A stretch of 59,934 bases of DNA, taken from positions 1 through 59,934 of the forward strand of contig CACLSS010000003.1 of assembly GCA_902609645.1 (NCBI GenBank), in the 5' to 3' direction. This document shows, in pieces, positions 47,822-56,216 of this stretch. The stretch is from an uncultured Pelagibacteraceae bacterium. GTDB lineage: Bacteria > Pseudomonadota > Alphaproteobacteria > Pelagibacterales > Pelagibacteraceae. Both the position numbers and the translations under genes were made by a program. The notes under the pieces were generated by a model, which saw only the letters and a list, made by a program, of their open reading frames with translations, was not told the origin of the DNA and searched no databases. Numbering within the stretch: position 1 is the stretch's first letter; each line of letters begins with the position of its first letter.

Positions 47822-48532
47822 ATGAAAAAAAAAATTAAATCAATCAAAGTTAAACTTTATCATAAACTAATAAATAATAAACTCATCTATGACAATAAAC
47901 CGCTTAATAGATACAAAAATAGTGTTAATATAATTTCAAATATGAGTTTAAGTAAAAAACAAAATTTATTGTCTTTACTCAAAGATAAAATTAAATCAAT
48001 TAGAAATTGTGAACTCAAAAAAAACGCTACTAATCTAGTTTTTTCTGATGGGAATGCATTAGCTAAAATAATGATTATTGGGGAAGGACCGGGGGCTAAC
48101 GAAGATAAAGAGGGCAAACCTTTTGTTGGTAGAGCTGGAAAACTACTTGATAAAATGCTTGAGTCTATCAAGCTGAACAGAAAAAATGTTTATATATCAA
48201 ACGTAGTGAATTTCAGACCTCCTGAAAACAGAAGGCCGACCGATGAAGAAATAAGTAGATATCTTCCATTTTTAGAAAAACATATAGAGATAATAAATCC
48301 TAAAATTTTGTTGTTGTTAGGAAGTACTGCGTTGAATGCAATAATAGGAAATGAATTAGTTATATCTAAAGCAAGAGGAAAATGGATAAATAAAAAAATC
48401 GGTAATATTGAAACAAATGTTATAGCATCTTTCCATCCTGCCTTTTTAATGAGACAGCCTGATCAAAAAAAATTTGCATGGGAAGATTTAAAGATGATTA
48501 GGAAAAAAATTTCTGAATTAAAATTAATTTGA
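47822..48532 (+). CDS. uracil-DNA glycosylase, family 4-like, without Fe-S ligands
   Basis: Predicted base-excision enzyme for uracil in DNA. The 236-residue protein has GEGPGANEDKEGKPFVGRAG (active-site motif, about 88-107), NVVNFRPPENRRPTDEE (about 128-144) and SFHPAFLMRQP (second motif, about 202-212). Family 4 enzymes normally hold a [4Fe-4S] cluster through four cysteines. Here only one (NCELKK) is left; the RPP and following sites are Phe and Tyr. Alphaproteobacterial relatives, as I recall, share this loss. The first 60 residues are lysine-rich and unlike the core. rnhB follows directly. Confidence 0.85.
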   Translation: MKKKIKSIKVKLYHKLINNKLIYDNKPLNRYKNSVNIISNMSLSKKQNLLSLLKDKIKSIRNCELKKNATNLVFSDGNALAKIMIIGEGPGANEDKEGKPFVGRAGKLLDKMLESIKLNRKNVYISNVVNFRPPENRRPTDEEISRYLPFLEKHIEIINPKILLLLGSTALNAIIGNELVISKARGKWINKKIGNIETNVIASFHPAFLMRQPDQKKFAWEDLKMIRKKISELKLI

Positions 48533-49102
48533 ATGGCAAATAAATTATTTGCAGGTGTGGATGAGGTTGGAAGAGGTTGTTTAGCAGGACCTGTTGTTTC
48601 TTGTGTGGTGATTTTAAAGAAGAATATTAAAAAAAAATTATTAAAAGATTCAAAGATGGTTTCTTTCAAAGATCGTTTGTATATTGCAGATCACATTAAA
48701 AAAAATTCTTGGTTTTCTATAGGTGTTGCGTCTGTGAGTGAAATAGATAAATATAATATATTTAATGCTTCACTACTTTCAATGGAAAGAGCAATTAAAA
48801 AATTGAAAAAAAAACCCGATCTTTATTTAATAGATGGCACGCATGGTCCAAAAAAAATAAAGAATTTTAAAACAGTGATTAAAGGTGACCAGAAAATAAA
48901 ATGTATTTCTGCGGCATCAATAGTAGCAAAAGTTTTTAGGGATCTTTATATGATCAAATTGGGAAATAAATTTCCTCAATATAATTGGCAAAAAAATTTT
49001 GGGTACGGGACCTTGCAACATTTAAATGCATTAAAAAAATTTGGAATTTCTAATTACCATCGAAAAAGTTATAGACCTGTACACAATATCTTGTCAAAAT
49101 AA
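48533..49102 (+). CDS. rnhB: ribonuclease HII
   Basis: Removes ribonucleotides from DNA and RNA-DNA hybrids. The 189 residues include AGVDEVGRGCLAGPVVSCVV (catalytic Asp and Glu about 9-10), YLIDGTHGPK (third acidic residue about 100), GDQKIKCISAASIVAKVFRD and FGYGTLQHLNALKKFGISNYHRKSY, split across the C-terminal third. All four carboxylates of the active site can be placed. The ATG directly abuts the stop of the uracil glycosylase gene, pairing two repair enzymes. Confidence 0.95.
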   Translation: MANKLFAGVDEVGRGCLAGPVVSCVVILKKNIKKKLLKDSKMVSFKDRLYIADHIKKNSWFSIGVASVSEIDKYNIFNASLLSMERAIKKLKKKPDLYLIDGTHGPKKIKNFKTVIKGDQKIKCISAASIVAKVFRDLYMIKLGNKFPQYNWQKNFGYGTLQHLNALKKFGISNYHRKSYRPVHNILSK

Positions 49103-49147
49103 GAATATTCAACACACGATAGACTCTTTATTTTCTTAAAAAAAAAA

Positions 49148-49176
49148 TTGACTGAAGATTCAATTTCGGGTTGAAT
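49148..49176 (+). promoter_or_regulatory. promoter of ccrM with a GATTC site in the spacer
   Basis: TTGACT (49148-49153) and TTGAAT (49171-49176) are separated by 17 bases. A CcrM target, GATTC (49157-49161), lies in the spacer. The expected start is near 49183, one base before the ATG, so the message may be leaderless. The -10 matches the consensus at four of six positions. Confidence 0.5.
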
Positions 49177-49183
49177 TCATTAA

Positions 49184-50254
49184 ATGACGAAATTTTGTAA
49201 CAGGATTATCAACGGAGAGTCTTTAGAAAATTTAAAAAAAATTCCTAGTAAAACTTTTGATTTAGTTTTTGCTGACCCTCCTTACAACATGCAAATTGGT
49301 GAAAAATTAAAACGACCCGATAATAGCAAAGTTAATGGCGTTAATGATAAGTGGGATCAATTTTTAAACTTCAAACATTATGATGAGTTTTCCAAAGAAT
49401 GGTTAAAAGAATGCAAAAGAATTTTAAAGGACAATGGTTCTATGTGGGTGATAGGTACTTATCATAATATTTTCAGACTTGGTTATCATATTCAAAACTT
49501 AAATTATTGGATTTTAAACGATGTGATTTGGAGAAAAAATAATCCAATGCCAAATTTTAAAGGAACGCGATTTACAAATGCACATGAAACATTGATTTGG
49601 GCATCAAAAAGTAAAAAATCAAAATACACATTTAATTATCAATCCTTAAAATGCTTAAATGATGATTTACAAATGAGATCTGACTGGACGCTTCCAATTT
49701 GCAATGGAAAAGAAAGACTGAAAAAAAATGGAAAGAAAATTCATTCAACACAAAAACCTGAGGCTTTGTTGCATAGAATTATATTAGCAACAACAAATAA
49801 AGGTGATTTAATATGTGATCCATTTATAGGTACAGGAACCTCAGCTGTAGTTGCAAAAAAACTTGGTAGAAAGTTTTTTGGAATAGAAAAAGATAAGAAA
49901 TATTTTAGTGCAGCAAATAAGAGAATAAATTCAACAAAAATTATTGAAGATAATTATCTTGATACAGTTGAGAATAATAAGTCTAAACCTAGGATACCTT
50001 TTGGTTCCTTAGTTGAAATGGGTATAATAAAACCAGGTTCTATTTTATTTGATCAAAAAAAGAAATTTAATGCCAAAATAATGGCTGATGGAAGTTTAAA
50101 ACATAAGGGTAATGAAGGATCAATTCACAGAGTAGCAGCTAAAATCATGGGAACCGAAAGTTATAATGGCTGGACTTACTGGTATTGCAATATAAAGGGA
50201 AACTCAGTTTCTATAGATAATTTAAGACAAAGATTAATATCAAAAAATACTTAA
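49184..50254 (+). CDS. ccrM: cell-cycle DNA adenine methyltransferase CcrM (GANTC)
   Basis: N6-adenine methyltransferase expected to modify GANTC, part of alphaproteobacterial cell-cycle control. The 356 residues are of the beta class: catalytic DPPYNM (31-36) first, then WRKNNPMPNFKGTRFTNAHE (about 118-137), and the SAM-binding DPFIGTGTSAVVAKKLGRKF (about 221-240). The C-terminal domain (about 265-356, LVEMGIIKPGSILF; IHRVAAKIMG) is the RAMA-like domain of CcrM. No restriction gene is nearby, supporting an orphan regulatory enzyme. It has its own promoter after rnhB. Confidence 0.93.
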   Translation: MTKFCNRIINGESLENLKKIPSKTFDLVFADPPYNMQIGEKLKRPDNSKVNGVNDKWDQFLNFKHYDEFSKEWLKECKRILKDNGSMWVIGTYHNIFRLGYHIQNLNYWILNDVIWRKNNPMPNFKGTRFTNAHETLIWASKSKKSKYTFNYQSLKCLNDDLQMRSDWTLPICNGKERLKKNGKKIHSTQKPEALLHRIILATTNKGDLICDPFIGTGTSAVVAKKLGRKFFGIEKDKKYFSAANKRINSTKIIEDNYLDTVENNKSKPRIPFGSLVEMGIIKPGSILFDQKKKFNAKIMADGSLKHKGNEGSIHRVAAKIMGTESYNGWTYWYCNIKGNSVSIDNLRQRLISKNT

Positions 50255-51388
50255 TTAATTGTAAACTTTTCCAATATAATTATTTAAAAAGATTTTATTT
50301 TTTAACATTATTTTTAAAGATTCATTTCTAATCGTTTTTAAGATTGGATTAGAAACATGGAATATACGATAATTTAATTTAGATCTTCGATTAATAACTT
50401 TTATTCTCTCTAACCTTTTTTTGAAAAAAAGATCTGGAGTATGTTTATTATCTTTAGATAAAAAATTAAATAATTCATTAGCAGCCTCAATTGACTGAGA
50501 GGCGCCCTGGGCCATAGTAGGAGGAAAAGTAAAAAAAGCGTCTCCTATATAAAATAAATTTTCATAAATTGATTTTGAAGGTTTTTTTGAAGTATAAATC
50601 GGCCAATATTCTAATTTGTTCTCAAAAAGACTTTCTAAATTTTTATTTTGTGGAATTATTTCTTTTTTAATTAGTGCTTTCAAATCAATATTATTGGATA
50701 ATTTTTGACGTATTATACAAACAACATTTAATTCACCTTTTTTATTAATTGGGTAGATTACGATATGTGCATTTTTAAGCATGATTAGGGATATACTGTT
50801 TTTATCATAGTTAGACTCCGGTAAATTTTTAAGGATTGTTCTTATTGCAATTGATCCATTATAGACTGGTTGAATACTTTTGTTTTCTACAATTGATTTT
50901 GTATTTGAAAAGACACCATCTGAAATAACTATGAAATCTACCAGATCATTTGTATTATCTTTAAAATTAATTAAAAGCTTTTCTTTAATTTGTGAAATTT
51001 TTTTTACCTCTTTTCCGAATCTCAGATTATTTGCAAATAATTTATTTTTTAGAAATTCAATTAAAACTGATCTTTTTAAAGTTGTGTACTTAAATTCTTC
51101 AGAATTAAATCTTGATAGATTTAAATCACAAATCTTATGATTGTCGTTTGAATAAAAATTTAAATTAGATGGATTAGAAAATTCTTTATTATCTATACTG
51201 GATAATCCAATTTTATTTAAAATAGAAACGCTATTAGGTGCCAATTGTATTCCGTAACCTTCTTCAAGGCTTAATATTTTTTCTTTTTCATAAACCACTA
51301 TTTCAAAATTTAAATTTTTTTTAAATAGATTTGCGATAGTCAATCCTGCAATTCCAGACCCTACAACTGCAATTTTTTTTTTCATCAA
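50255..51388 (-). CDS. FAD-dependent monooxygenase (UbiH/salicylate hydroxylase-like)
   Basis: Predicted class A flavoprotein hydroxylase. The 377 residues start with the dinucleotide-binding VVGSGIAGLTIANLF (about 8-22), have the DG motif in IVISDGVFSNTKSIVE (about 153-168), and the second FAD motif FYIGDAFFTFPPTMAQGASQ (about 278-297). The family includes ubiquinone-ring hydroxylases and aromatic hydroxylases; the substrate cannot be fixed here. It overlaps mutY by 4 bases (ATGA on the minus strand), so it is the second gene of that unit. Confidence 0.8.
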   Translation of the reverse strand: MMKKKIAVVGSGIAGLTIANLFKKNLNFEIVVYEKEKILSLEEGYGIQLAPNSVSILNKIGLSSIDNKEFSNPSNLNFYSNDNHKICDLNLSRFNSEEFKYTTLKRSVLIEFLKNKLFANNLRFGKEVKKISQIKEKLLINFKDNTNDLVDFIVISDGVFSNTKSIVENKSIQPVYNGSIAIRTILKNLPESNYDKNSISLIMLKNAHIVIYPINKKGELNVVCIIRQKLSNNIDLKALIKKEIIPQNKNLESLFENKLEYWPIYTSKKPSKSIYENLFYIGDAFFTFPPTMAQGASQSIEAANELFNFLSKDNKHTPDLFFKKRLERIKVINRRSKLNYRIFHVSNPILKTIRNESLKIMLKNKIFLNNYIGKVYN

Positions 51389-52386
51389 TATAAATTCTCT
51401 ACTTGTTTAAATATTTTTTTTGCAAATGTTGGTGTAAATTCTTTATTGTCATATATAGAAAACCAATTTAAATCTTTCGGAATTTTATTTGAAAATTTGT
51501 AATATAAATTAATATTTAATCTTTTATTTGAAATCGAATTCTTGTAATTACACAAAAAATTCCAATTTTTAAATTTATTTTTTCTTGATTGTTTTTTAAT
51601 TATTGGCAAACTACATTCCTTTAAAAAACCAATATCATTCTTTTTTGTCAAACCAATTTGTTTATTTTTATTGAGATAACAAAAAATATCATAACTTTTT
51701 TTATTTGTTTTAATTTTGTCAGTTAATTTTGTATTTTTTCTTGAATTAGAAAATTTGCAAATTTTATTAACTGGACAAATATTGCAACTAGGTTCTTTTG
51801 GCTTACAAATTATAGCTCCGAATTCCATCATTGCCTCAGCAAAATCTGAATTTCTTTTTGAAAAGAATAACTTTTTTCTATTTTTTTCAATAATTTTTTC
51901 AAAATCAATTTTTTTTTCGTGTTTGTTAAATATTCTAGAGAAAACTCTTTTAACATTCCCATCTAAGGCTAATCGAGGCTGATTATATACAAGTGCGAGT
52001 AAAATGTTTCCAGTATAATCACCTATACCAGGAAGTTTTTTTATATCATCTAAAGTTTTAGGCAAGATTGATTTTTTTTGTTTAGTGACAATTTTTGCTG
52101 TAGCCATTAAATTTCTACATCTTCTGTAATAACCTAAACCCTCCCATAACTTAAGAACTTTTCTTTCGCTAGCAGAAGAAAGTTTTTTTAAAGTTTTAAT
52201 TTCTTTTGTAAATTTCTTAAAATAAGGAATCACAGTTTTTACTTGTGTTTGTTGCAACATAAATTCACTTAATAATCTATAATATAGCTTTCTTGGTGAA
52301 TTATAATGCACTCTCCATGGTAAGACGCGCTTATTATTATCATACCAACTAATTATTTTTTTTGATAAATTTGTTTTAATATGCAT
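51385..52386 (-). CDS. mutY: A/G-specific adenine glycosylase
   Basis: Removes adenine mispaired with 8-oxoguanine. In 333 residues: catalytic Glu in EFMLQQTQVKTVIPYFKKF (about 41), helix-hairpin-helix LPGIGDYTGNILLAL with the catalytic Asp in ALDGNVKRVFSRI (about 141), and the [4Fe-4S] loop C-x6-C-x2-C-x5-C in CKPKEPSCNICPVNKIC (about 193-209). The C-terminal NUDIX-like 8-oxoG recognition domain is short and diverged. Its ATG codon at 52386 shares the six bases ATGCAT with the divergent dciA-like gene. Confidence 0.93.
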   Translation of the reverse strand: MHIKTNLSKKIISWYDNNKRVLPWRVHYNSPRKLYYRLLSEFMLQQTQVKTVIPYFKKFTKEIKTLKKLSSASERKVLKLWEGLGYYRRCRNLMATAKIVTKQKKSILPKTLDDIKKLPGIGDYTGNILLALVYNQPRLALDGNVKRVFSRIFNKHEKKIDFEKIIEKNRKKLFFSKRNSDFAEAMMEFGAIICKPKEPSCNICPVNKICKFSNSRKNTKLTDKIKTNKKSYDIFCYLNKNKQIGLTKKNDIGFLKECSLPIIKKQSRKNKFKNWNFLCNYKNSISNKRLNINLYYKFSNKIPKDLNWFSIYDNKEFTPTFAKKIFKQVENLY

Positions 52387-52869
52387 GGTAAAAAAGTTTA
52401 TATTAATAAATCAATGTACTCTATTCAAGGACTTAAGACTGTATCAAATTCTTTGCCGAAAGGATTAAAAAAAATTTTTAAAAGGGGCGGTCATAATTAT
52501 AACTCGATAATTGAAAATTGGTCTATTTTAGTTGGAAAGAAAATTTCAGATGTTTGTTATCCAAAGTCTATAAAAACAAATAAAGAACTTAAAGATGGAT
52601 TGTTAATTTTAAACGTGTTTCATGGTGATCAGTTGTTTGTTGAATATAATAAAAATGAAATAATAGACAAGATTAATGTTTTCTTTGGTTATCAATTTAT
52701 AAAAGACATAAAACTACTTTTAATAAAAGAGAAAATAGATAAAATAAATAAATATAATTTTTCTAAAGAAGAAAAAAATAAATTCCAAAAAAAAGTTGAT
52801 AAAATAAATAATGAAAATTTAAAAAAAAATTTGACTAATCTATTAGATGTTTTTAATAAAAAAAAATAA
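52381..52869 (+). CDS. DUF721/DciA-like protein (possible DnaB loader)
   Basis: The 162 residues fit the DUF721 family, whose DciA members load or recruit the replicative helicase in bacteria lacking DnaC/DnaI. GLKKIFKRGGHNYNSIIENW (about 27-46) and the core WSILVGKKISDVCYPKSI, then GLLILNVFHGDQLFVEYNKNEIIDKINVFFG (the KH-like beta-alpha segment, about 79-109) are present. A C-terminal helix is lysine-rich. The start may instead be the ATG at 52414. It precedes a DsbA-like gene, a common alphaproteobacterial neighbour. Confidence 0.75.
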   Translation: MHGKKVYINKSMYSIQGLKTVSNSLPKGLKKIFKRGGHNYNSIIENWSILVGKKISDVCYPKSIKTNKELKDGLLILNVFHGDQLFVEYNKNEIIDKINVFFGYQFIKDIKLLLIKEKIDKINKYNFSKEEKNKFQKKVDKINNENLKKNLTNLLDVFNKKK

Positions 52870-53476
52870 ACCTGCACTTTTAAGAGTCAATTTACTTTTT
52901 CCGCTAATTATATTCATTTTGTTTTTTAGTTTAAATTTGAATAGTGAAGAAAATAGAGTTGTTTTAAAAACAGGAAATCAAAAAGCAAAAGTTGTTGTGA
53001 AGGTTTTTTCATCTTTAACATGCCCTCACTGTGCAAATTTCCATAATAAAGTTTTTTTAAATTTAGATAAAGAGTTTATCAGTAACGGTAAGGTAAGATA
53101 TGAGCATCATGGTTTCCCTTTAGATTTAGCAGCATTGAATGCTGAAAAAATTCTAGGCTGCGTTGAAAGCAGAGAGTCAAAATTAAATTTATTAAATGAG
53201 CTTTACAAAAAGCAAGATACTTGGGCAAGTGGTTCAGATATTAACAGTATTAATCAGAAAATCTTTAAAATTTCAAATAATTACGGACTGAATAATGTTA
53301 AAAATAATAGTTGTTTAAATGATCAAAATTTAGAAGATGAAATTTTAAATGGGAGAATAAATGCAAATAAAAAATATTCTATTGAGGCAACTCCTACAAT
53401 TTTCATCAACGAAAAAAAATATAATGGAAAACACAATTACGAAGATTTTAAAAAGGAAATTTTAAAATTTCTTTAA
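52847..53476 (+). CDS. DsbA/DsbG-like periplasmic thiol-disulfide protein
   Basis: The 209-residue protein has a lysine-rich start and hydrophobic segment (about 12-32) acting as signal peptide or anchor, then a thioredoxin fold with the active site SSLTCPHCANFH (CPHC about 59-62), a helical insertion, and the cis-proline strand IEATPTIFINEKKYNG (about 182-197). This is the DsbA-like Thioredoxin_4 pattern. It likely forms or isomerises disulfides in exported proteins. The start overlaps the dciA-like gene by 23 bases and the gene ends 3 bases before smc. Confidence 0.85.
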   Translation: MFLIKKNKPALLRVNLLFPLIIFILFFSLNLNSEENRVVLKTGNQKAKVVVKVFSSLTCPHCANFHNKVFLNLDKEFISNGKVRYEHHGFPLDLAALNAEKILGCVESRESKLNLLNELYKKQDTWASGSDINSINQKIFKISNNYGLNNVKNNSCLNDQNLEDEILNGRINANKKYSIEATPTIFINEKKYNGKHNYEDFKKEILKFL

Positions 53477-53479
53477 AAT

Positions 53480-55918
53480 ATGGAATTTAAAAAACTTGAA
53501 CTTTCAGGATTTAAATCATTTTTTGATAGAACAAATTTTTTTATAGAGAGTGGTCTCACAGGTATTGTTGGGCCAAACGGATGTGGTAAATCTAATATTG
53601 TAGAAGCACTTCGATGGTGTATGGGGGAGACTTCTGCAAAAAGTATGCGTGGTTCAGGTATGGAAGATGTAATTTTCTCAGGTACTTCAAATAGACCTCA
53701 AAAAAATATTTCGGAAGTTACTATCACCATAGATAATTCGAAAAAACAAGGACAAGGTCAGTTCATAGATTTAGATGAAATACAAATTAAAAGGAAAATA
53801 GAACGAGACAAGGGTTCAAAATATTTTATTAATGGTAAAGAGGTTAGAGCTAAAGATGCACAAACTTTTTTTGCAGATCTTTCAACCGGTGCTCATTCAC
53901 CATCAATGATAAGCCAGGGAAGAATTGGAATGATTGTAACTGCAAAACCGTCTGAGAGAAAATCTGTATTAGAAGAAGCAGCAGGTATATCAGGAATACA
54001 CATAAGAAGGCATGAAGCAGAAACTAGACTTAACGCTGCAGAAAATAACTTAAGAAGGGCAGATGAGCTTAAGAAACAACAAGAAAAACAATTAGACAAC
54101 CTAAAAAAACAGGCGGAGGAAGCAACAAAGTACAGAGAATTTTCAGAAAAAATTAAATCCTCTGAAGCCGCTCTATATTATTTAAAAATTCAAAATATTG
54201 AGAAAGAGAAAACTCAATTAAAAGATAATTCTTCAAACATAAACACACAAATAAGTTCATTAAAAAATAAAATAGATAGCACAAACTCACTGCTTGAAGA
54301 AGAAAATAGAAAACTACAGCCTTTGAAAGATAAAAAAATAGAAAATCTTTCTAGGCTTCAAAAAATTAATTTGGAGATCACAAATTTACAAAAGGAAGAG
54401 GAAAGAATTAAAGACCTTAACAAAAAAATTCAGAATAATTTGAGAACTATAGACTCTGACTTGGAAAGAGAGAAAAGTATTTCTTTAGATGCTTCTTTAA
54501 ATGAAAAAAGAATGCTAGAGGAAAAAAATGAACTTTTGAAAACAGAAAAAGAACTTTTTGATATAGAAAACAAGTCAAAGTTAGATCTTGATGCATCTAG
54601 CGGAAAGCTTCAAAAATTACAAACTCAATTAAATAATTTAATAAACGAAATTGGAACATACATTGATAATGACAGAAAACTTTCCAAGGAAATTTTTGAA
54701 GAACTTAAACAATTAATAAATAAAATAACATCAAGTCAAGAAGAATATGCAATATATTTTGGTAAAAATGAAACTATTAAAAGTGACTCTATTAAAAGAA
54801 AAGAAAGGATCAATAATATTGATCAAGAACTTGAAAATTGGAAGGATTTAAAACTTAATTCGGAAAAAATGGTTTTAGAGTTAAATGAAAGACGGAAAAA
54901 ATTAAGTATTGAATTAGAAGAAAATCAAAAAAACCCAGAGAAAATCGCAATTAATAAGGGACAAAATTTACAAAATTTGGAAAATACGAAAAAACAAAGT
55001 GAGGAATTAGAAGTTGAAATAAAAAGTGCTGAAACAAGGTTTAATTCAATTAATGAGGAACTAAAATCTCTACAAGAGAAATTTGCAGTTTTAAGAGAAA
55101 ATAAAGCGAGATTTGAGGCTACGGTTGAGGGTATTGATCAAAGAAAAATGGATTTGATTTATGTTGTTAAAAAAGAGTTAAAAATTGAAAATATAAATAA
55201 TTTATTTTCAATAACAGGATTCACAGATCCTGAAAAATTACCATCAATAGATGAGCAAGAAGTTAGTTTATCTGAATTAAAAAAAAGCAGGGATGCATTA
55301 GGTTCTGTAAATTTAAGAGCAGATTTAGAAACTGAAAAATTTAAAGTCACAATAAAAAAAATGGAGGAGGATAGAGCTGACTTAGTATCAGCAATAGTTA
55401 AACTTAAATCAAGTATAAATGAACTTAATCAAAAAGGTCGTGAAAGACTTTTAGATGCGTTTTCAAAAATTAATAAAAAATTTAATGAAGTTTATGTGAA
55501 ACTCTTTAATGGAGGTAACGCAAAACTCGAGTTGGTAGACTCTGACGACCCGCTAGAAGCAGGTCTAGAAATGTTAGTTTCTCCTCCGGGAAAAAGATTG
55601 CAATCAATAACTTTATTGTCTGGAGGTGAACAAGCTTTAACAGCTTTATCATTAGTATTTGCAATATTCTTAACAAACCCTTCTCCAATTTGTGTATTGG
55701 ATGAGGTTGATGCACCATTAGACGATGCAAACGTAACCCGTTTTTGCTCGCTTTTAGAAGAACTTACAAACATCACAAAAACAAAGTTCGTTATTATAAC
55801 TCATCATGCCTTAACCATGTCTAAAATGAACAGACTTTATGGTGTTACAATGCCTGAAAAAGGTATTAGTAAATTAGTGGCTGTAAACTTGGAGAGAGCT
55901 GAAGAACTAGTCGCATAA
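53480..55918 (+). CDS. smc: SMC-family chromosome condensation ATPase, short form without visible hinge
   Basis: ATPase of the SMC complex that organises and segregates the chromosome. Both head halves are intact: Walker A GPNGCGKSN (31-39) and the Q-loop segment at the N-terminus; LGSVNLRADLE (about 605), signature LLSGGEQALTALSL (about 711-724) and Walker B CVLDEVDAPLDDAN (about 735) at the C-terminus. The part between (about 165-600) is predicted coiled coil, rich in Glu, Lys and Asn. Bacterial SMC is usually about 1150-1190 residues with a globular hinge of about 150 residues in the middle; here the protein has 812 and I see no hinge motif. There is no frameshift: the frame is continuous. 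Confidence 0.9.
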   Translation: MEFKKLELSGFKSFFDRTNFFIESGLTGIVGPNGCGKSNIVEALRWCMGETSAKSMRGSGMEDVIFSGTSNRPQKNISEVTITIDNSKKQGQGQFIDLDEIQIKRKIERDKGSKYFINGKEVRAKDAQTFFADLSTGAHSPSMISQGRIGMIVTAKPSERKSVLEEAAGISGIHIRRHEAETRLNAAENNLRRADELKKQQEKQLDNLKKQAEEATKYREFSEKIKSSEAALYYLKIQNIEKEKTQLKDNSSNINTQISSLKNKIDSTNSLLEEENRKLQPLKDKKIENLSRLQKINLEITNLQKEEERIKDLNKKIQNNLRTIDSDLEREKSISLDASLNEKRMLEEKNELLKTEKELFDIENKSKLDLDASSGKLQKLQTQLNNLINEIGTYIDNDRKLSKEIFEELKQLINKITSSQEEYAIYFGKNETIKSDSIKRKERINNIDQELENWKDLKLNSEKMVLELNERRKKLSIELEENQKNPEKIAINKGQNLQNLENTKKQSEELEVEIKSAETRFNSINEELKSLQEKFAVLRENKARFEATVEGIDQRKMDLIYVVKKELKIENINNLFSITGFTDPEKLPSIDEQEVSLSELKKSRDALGSVNLRADLETEKFKVTIKKMEEDRADLVSAIVKLKSSINELNQKGRERLLDAFSKINKKFNEVYVKLFNGGNAKLELVDSDDPLEAGLEMLVSPPGKRLQSITLLSGGEQALTALSLVFAIFLTNPSPICVLDEVDAPLDDANVTRFCSLLEELTNITKTKFVIITHHALTMSKMNRLYGVTMPEKGISKLVAVNLERAEELVA

Positions 55919-55925
55919 AAAATTA

Positions 55926-56213
55926 ATGACAAAGCAAGATGATTTAGAAACTCGCCTTAAAATTGCAAAATCTAAATTAGAAATTAAACACTCAAAAGCC
56001 GATACAAAAAAAGGTGCTTTTCTTGGAAATGCATTTAAATTAGGTACTGAGCTTGTTGCCGCAGTTGCAGTGGGATCAATTATTGGGTTTATTTTAGATA
56101 ATTGGTTTGGTACTAAACCATTACTGATAATTTTGTTTTTTCTTTTTGGCTCCGCAGCCGGAATATACAACGTTATAAAAACAGCAAAGAAGATGCAAGA
56201 AAACAAGGAATAA
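55926..56213 (+). CDS. atpI: ATP synthase accessory protein AtpI
   Basis: Small membrane protein at the head of F0 operons, thought to assist c-ring assembly. The 95 residues have a charged N-terminal segment (about 1-30) and two transmembrane helices (ELVAAVAVGSIIGFILDNWF, about 42-61, and LLIILFFLFGSAAGIYNVI, about 66-84). The conserved GFxLDxWFGTKP motif appears as GFILDNWFGTKP, typical of alphaproteobacterial AtpI. It lies 7 bases after smc and 3 before atpB, so it may be read on from the smc message. Confidence 0.9.
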   Translation: MTKQDDLETRLKIAKSKLEIKHSKADTKKGAFLGNAFKLGTELVAAVAVGSIIGFILDNWFGTKPLLIILFFLFGSAAGIYNVIKTAKKMQENKE

Positions 56214-56216
56214 ATT

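Noticed and set aside
53480..55918. Frameshift or truncation as the explanation for the short SMC
   Set aside because: The frame is continuous and both terminal head domains are complete and in register. An internal in-frame deletion in the assembly cannot be excluded from sequence alone, but nothing points to it.
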